Positions 60,746 to 64,000 of a stretch of DNA of 64,000 bases are shown here, one piece after another. The notes below the pieces were generated by a model. That model was not told where the DNA came from. It made no database searches and saw only the letters and a program-made list of their open reading frames with translations. The stretch is taken from NCBI RefSeq assembly GCF_030409505.1, contig NZ_JAUFPZ010000002.1, positions 1,364,001-1,428,000 of the forward strand. The letters are read 5' to 3'. Origin of the DNA: Zunongwangia endophytica (GTDB lineage: Bacteria; Bacteroidota; Bacteroidia; Flavobacteriales; Flavobacteriaceae). A program made the position numbers and the translations under genes. Each line of letters starts with the position of its first letter. Positions within the stretch are counted from its first letter, which is position 1.

Positions 60746-62149
60746 TTATTGTTTATTTTTTACAATTTGTGCCATTAGTATGGCCTCTGTTGCCAGTTTC
60801 CCATTTGCATAAGCATAAGCCTGCATTTGGCAAATTCCTCTTCTAATTGGCGCTAAAAGTTCTAATTTAAAAATTAAAGTATCTCCTGGTACTACTTGTT
60901 GCTTGAATCTTACATTATCAATTTTCATAAAATAAGTAAGATAATTTTCTGGATCTGGAACAGATTTCAGGGCTAAAATACCACCTGTCTGCGCCATAGC
61001 TTCTACCTGAAGAACGCCAGGCATTACTGGCTTTCCTGGAAAATGACCAACGAAGAAAGGCTCGTTCATGGTTACGTTTTTAACACCTACAACAGTAGAA
61101 TCTGTTAATTCGTAAATTTTATCTACAAGTAGAAATGGTGAACGATGCGGAAGCGTTTCCATAATATCAGTAACATCCATAATCGGCTTAGCATTTAAGT
61201 CGACTTTTGGTACTTTATTACGCTTTTCTTCTTTGATAAATTTAGCCAGTTTTTTAGCAAATTCGGTATTTACATAATGTCCAGGTTTGGTTGCAATAAC
61301 TTTACCTCGAATTCTAGTTCCAATAAGTGCTAAGTCTCCTAAAACATCCAGTAATTTGTGTCTTGCTGCTTCGTTTGGATAATGTAGCGTAAGATTATCT
61401 AGAATACCATTTGGTTTTACTGAAATTTCATCGCGATTAAATGCTACACGCAATTTCTTTAAAGTATCCTCCCCTATTTCTTTATCCACATAAACGATTG
61501 CATTATTTAAATCACCGCCTTTAATTAAGCCATGTTTCAATAATTCTTCTATTTCGTGTAGAAAGCTGAAAGTACGAGCATTAGATATATTGTCTTTAAA
61601 TTCTGAAACATGTTCTATAGAAGCATTTTGCGTTCCTAAAACTTTGGTTCCAAAATCCACCATTGTGGTAACTTTGTAAGTATCTGCAGGCATTACTACG
61701 ATCTCGCTACCAGTTTCCTCGTCACGATAGCAAATAACCTGATTGATAACGTACTCATCTTTATCTGCTTCCTGCTCTTTTATACCAGCTTCTTCTAAAG
61801 CTTCTACAAAATATTTAGAAGAACCATCCATAATTGGAGGTTCTGAAGTATTTAATTCAATAATAATATTATCGATTTCTAATCCTACACATGCAGCAAG
61901 CACATGCTCTGAAGTTTGAATTTTTACTCCGTTTTTCTCAAGATTAGTTCCTCTTCTAGTATCAACAACGTAGGTTACATCGGCCTCGATAGTAGGTTCT
62001 CCTTCAAGATCTACTCGTTTAAATACATAACCACTGTTTTCAGGTGCTGGTTTAAAGGTAAGTTTTACTTGTTGTCCGGTATGAAGTCCTACTCCTTCTA
62101 GAGAAACTTCATTCTGAATAGTTTGCTGCTTCAATACTTTTTCAGCCAT
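60746..62149 (-). CDS. lpxC-fabZ: LpxC deacetylase fused to FabZ dehydratase
   Basis: Bifunctional 467-residue protein. The LpxC part (about 1-305) has zinc-binding His in QTSEHVLAA, a second His/Asp set in LLDVLGDLALIG and TKPGHYVNTEF, and catalyses UDP-3-O-acyl-GlcNAc deacetylation. The FabZ part (about 320-467) has FLLVDKIYEL, FFVGHFPGKPVMPGVLQVEA and MAQTGG with catalytic His and Glu; it dehydrates hydroxyacyl-ACP. The fusion is a known Bacteroidetes trait and couples the two uses of hydroxyacyl-ACP. Its start touches the lpxD stop, giving translational coupling. Confidence 0.97.
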   Translation of the reverse strand: MAEKVLKQQTIQNEVSLEGVGLHTGQQVKLTFKPAPENSGYVFKRVDLEGEPTIEADVTYVVDTRRGTNLEKNGVKIQTSEHVLAACVGLEIDNIIIELNTSEPPIMDGSSKYFVEALEEAGIKEQEADKDEYVINQVICYRDEETGSEIVVMPADTYKVTTMVDFGTKVLGTQNASIEHVSEFKDNISNARTFSFLHEIEELLKHGLIKGGDLNNAIVYVDKEIGEDTLKKLRVAFNRDEISVKPNGILDNLTLHYPNEAARHKLLDVLGDLALIGTRIRGKVIATKPGHYVNTEFAKKLAKFIKEEKRNKVPKVDLNAKPIMDVTDIMETLPHRSPFLLVDKIYELTDSTVVGVKNVTMNEPFFVGHFPGKPVMPGVLQVEAMAQTGGILALKSVPDPENYLTYFMKIDNVRFKQQVVPGDTLIFKLELLAPIRRGICQMQAYAYANGKLATEAILMAQIVKNKQ

Positions 62150-63171
62150 TATTTATTTACTTTTTTATCTAACTGATGTAATAAATCAACAGTTTTAGGT
62201 AAGTTTTTAAAATGAATAAAGGATTTATTGAAATCTGAATATCCTATAGCTGGCGATCCCTGTAATACTTCATCGTCTTTTACATTTCTGCCAATACCAC
62301 TTTGCGCCTGAATTTTTGCACGATCTCCTATAGTGATATGCCCAACGATACCAACCTGACCACCAATAATACAGTTTTTGCCAATCTTAGTAGAACCAGC
62401 CACACCAGTTTGCGCCGCAATCACCGTGTGCTCTCCAATTTCAACATTATGCGCTATTTGGATATGATTATCCAATTTCACCCCTTTTCTTATAATTGTA
62501 GATCCTAAGGTTGCTCTATCTATTGTAGTTCCTGCACCTATATCAACATTATCTTCAATAATAACATTTCCTATTTGTGGAACTTTAGAATACTCTCCTT
62601 TTTCGTTAGGACTAAATCCGAAACCATCGGCGCCTATTATACAGCCGCCATGCAAGGTTACATTTTCACCAATAACAGTTTCTGAATATACTTTCACTCC
62701 TGCAAATAGTGTTGAATTATCTCCAATTACAGTATTGTCACCAACATAGGCATAAGGGTAAATTTTCACATTATTCCCAATTTTCACATTATCTCCTAAA
62801 TAGGTAAATGCTCCAAGATATATGTCTTCACCGTATTCTGCTGATTCAGAAATATAACTAGGTTTTTCTATACCACTCTTGCGTAATTTCACCTGATTAT
62901 AATACTCTAACAACGTAGAAAACGCTTTATAGGCGTCATTCACTTTTATAAGCGTTGTACTAACAGGTTGATCTGCTTCGAAACTATCGTTTACGATTGT
63001 AACTGAAGCTTGGGTGCTATAAATGTATGATGTATATTTAGGATTACTTAAAAAAGTAAGTGATCCTTCTTTTCCTTCTTCGATCTTAGCCAATTCTGAA
63101 ACCTCTGCATCGGGATTACCTTCTATCGTCCCTTCGAGAATTTCGGCTATTTGTGATGCTTTAAATTTCAT
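62149..63171 (-). CDS. lpxD: UDP-3-O-acylglucosamine N-acyltransferase
   Basis: Third acyltransferase of lipid A synthesis, 340 residues. An N-terminal uridine-binding domain ([20 protein letters not shown]), hexapeptide beta helix, catalytic His in [15 protein letters not shown] (about 240) and the terminal region after [20 protein letters not shown] are complete, the canonical LpxD. Opens the operon lpxD-lpxC/fabZ-lpxA-efp. A TACTTTTG box ends 5 bases before the ATG. Confidence 0.97.
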   Translation of the reverse strand: MKFKASQIAEILEGTIEGNPDAEVSELAKIEEGKEGSLTFLSNPKYTSYIYSTQASVTIVNDSFEADQPVSTTLIKVNDAYKAFSTLLEYYNQVKLRKSGIEKPSYISESAEYGEDIYLGAFTYLGDNVKIGNNVKIYPYAYVGDNTVIGDNSTLFAGVKVYSETVIGENVTLHGGCIIGADGFGFSPNEKGEYSKVPQIGNVIIEDNVDIGAGTTIDRATLGSTIIRKGVKLDNHIQIAHNVEIGEHTVIAAQTGVAGSTKIGKNCIIGGQVGIVGHITIGDRAKIQAQSGIGRNVKDDEVLQGSPAIGYSDFNKSFIHFKNLPKTVDLLHQLDKKVNK

Positions 63172-63176
63172 TCTGG

Positions 63177-63184
63177 CAAAAGTA
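63177..63184 (-). promoter_or_regulatory. Putative -7 box of the lpxD operon
   Basis: Minus-strand TACTTTTG (plus caaaagta) fits TAnnTTTG and ends 5 bases before the lpxD ATG, implying a very short leader. It lies in the 24-base gap between the HD-domain gene and lpxD. No clear -33 partner. Confidence 0.4.
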
Positions 63185-63195
63185 AAAAAAATGAG

Positions 63196-64000
63196 TTAAT
63201 GTTTCGACTTAGGATAACATATATAAAATTTAGTCACCGTTTTTGATAATGCTTTCAAATTAAGTTGGTCAGAAACTTTAATTACATCATTAATCTTTCC
63301 ATTTTTATGAAGAATATTAATATTATTCTTTTCTCTAGTATACGCCAGATTCGCTATTTCTCCTGTAAAAACGAAATAAGAAGCTTCTTTATCAGATAAG
63401 TTGTACTTCTCTTTTAATTGATTAGTATGTTTTTCAATTTTAGCTGAAGATGTTTTTTTCTTCTTCAATTTAACTTTTAAAAGATCTCGATTAATGACCA
63501 TTTTGCATAAACTGCTTAATATAAAGTCATCGTGATTCATCCATTCTTTCATTGCAAGGATAATATCATAATCATCAAGGCAAGCGAAAATCTTTAAGGT
63601 TTCAGTATCAAAACTTTCTGCGGTAACCTTGTTTTCTAGAAAATAGCTAAGTGCTTTACTTGCGTTTAGTGAACTGCCGGCGGCCGTTAATTCTTTTGCT
63701 CTCTTCAGCACTCTAATTAATAACTGTTCTGCTACTAAACTTGTTTTATGCAAATAAACCTGCCAATACATCAATCTTCTCGCTACCAGAAATTTTTCTA
63801 CGGAATAAATTGCTTTTTCCTCTAGTACCAATTCGTTATTCACCACATTCAGCATCGTAATTAACCGATCACTATTGATGTTTCCTTCAGTAGTACCCGT
63901 ATAAAAACTGTCCCTTTTCAGATAATCCAGTCGATCCATGTCTAACTGACTTGTGATTAACTGATACATGAATTTTCTAGGGTACTTGCCGGTGAAAATC
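63196..64000 (-). CDS. HD-superfamily phosphohydrolase, C-terminal part (continues past the window)
   Basis: The frame is open to the window edge and reads upstream of the first ATG as FTGKYPRKFMYQLITSQLD and then MDRLDYLKRDSFYTGTTEG, the conserved tail block of HD-domain proteins of the dGTPase-like group, so the real N-terminus with the HD motif lies outside. The visible 268 residues include helices VEKFLVARRLMYWQVYLHKT and an ending KLKSKH-type basic tail. Substrate unknown. Located just upstream of the lpxD operon on the same strand, which is a common neighbourhood in Bacteroidetes. Confidence 0.88.
   Translation of the reverse strand, partial: IFTGKYPRKFMYQLITSQLDMDRLDYLKRDSFYTGTTEGNINSDRLITMLNVVNNELVLEEKAIYSVEKFLVARRLMYWQVYLHKTSLVAEQLLIRVLKRAKELTAAGSSLNASKALSYFLENKVTAESFDTETLKIFACLDDYDIILAMKEWMNHDDFILSSLCKMVINRDLLKVKLKKKKTSSAKIEKHTNQLKEKYNLSDKEASYFVFTGEIANLAYTREKNNINILHKNGKINDVIKVSDQLNLKALSKTVTKFYICYPKSKH

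Overview
The window looks like a chromosomal segment of a low-GC member of Bacteroidetes, family Flavobacteriaceae (a marine, polysaccharide-degrading type such as Zunongwangia or Gramella is my best guess, from protein style only). Supporting signs are a SusC/SusD pair, gene starts without clear Shine-Dalgarno sequences, TAnnTTTG-type promoter boxes, a short RpoD-type sigma factor, an LpxC-FabZ fusion, and a HisG-HisD-HisC-HisB-HisH-HisA-HisF-HisIE operon in Bacteroidetes style.

Region 1 (1-16.8 kb) is a glucuronoxylan utilisation locus. A minus-strand pair (GH3 beta-xylosidase, then uxaC running off the left edge) diverges from a plus-strand operon: GH67 alpha-glucuronidase, an SDR that probably serves as fructuronate reductase, uxuA, a GH10 xylanase lipoprotein and a GH115 alpha-glucuronidase. 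SusC and SusD follow on the minus strand. Together they would bind and import glucuronoxylan fragments, cut the backbone, remove (methyl)glucuronic acid and channel glucuronate to 2-keto-3-deoxygluconate. One 12-bp LacI-type operator sequence occurs both in the divergent GH3/GH67 promoter region and upstream of susC, with a variant copy nearby, so the locus is probably one regulon.

Region 2 (16.8-19.6 kb) is a junction zone: a heavily decayed IS3-family element, a fragment of an AraC-type regulator, a tyrosine recombinase, three 11-bp direct repeats and a truncated tRNA (anticodon loop to 3' end) followed by a terminator. This looks like the right end of an integrative element inserted in a CAU-anticodon tRNA gene, with the xylan locus on the element side.

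Region 3 (19.6-37.5 kb) is backbone: a divergent RpoD-like sigma factor, a cold-shock-domain protein, a three-gene cassette (MATCAP/DUF1704 'QEGLA' metallopeptidase, glutathione-synthetase-like ATP-grasp ligase, AstE/AspA-type zinc hydrolase), a lactonase-like lipoprotein, CorA, RecQ, an isochorismatase-type hydrolase, a TruA-like protein, a C1q-like secreted protein, DUF1853, a cation diffusion facilitator, a NYN-domain protein and pirin. The three-gene cassette is the best candidate here for an undescribed system: ligase and peptidase families echo those of the eukaryotic tubulin tyrosination/detyrosination cycle.

Region 4 (37.5-47.4 kb) is the complete histidine operon on the minus strand, with thiamine pyrophosphokinase at its end and a GIY-YIG nuclease gene between hisD and hisC, flanked on both sides by related palindromic repeats. 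Upstream of hisG I read an 18-codon leader peptide with four consecutive His codons, a canonical flavobacterial promoter in front and a strong terminator behind: a classical attenuator.

Region 5 (47.4-64 kb), all minus strand, carries an SPFH protein, a VWA membrane protein, fabG, an M16 double peptidase, sucD, a BlaI/M56 sensor pair with two operators sitting exactly on the promoter boxes, an NTF2-like protein, a second LpxD, efp, and lpxA, lpxC-fabZ and lpxD of lipid A synthesis, ending in a partial HD-domain phosphohydrolase. All calls come from reading the sequence; no database search was possible.
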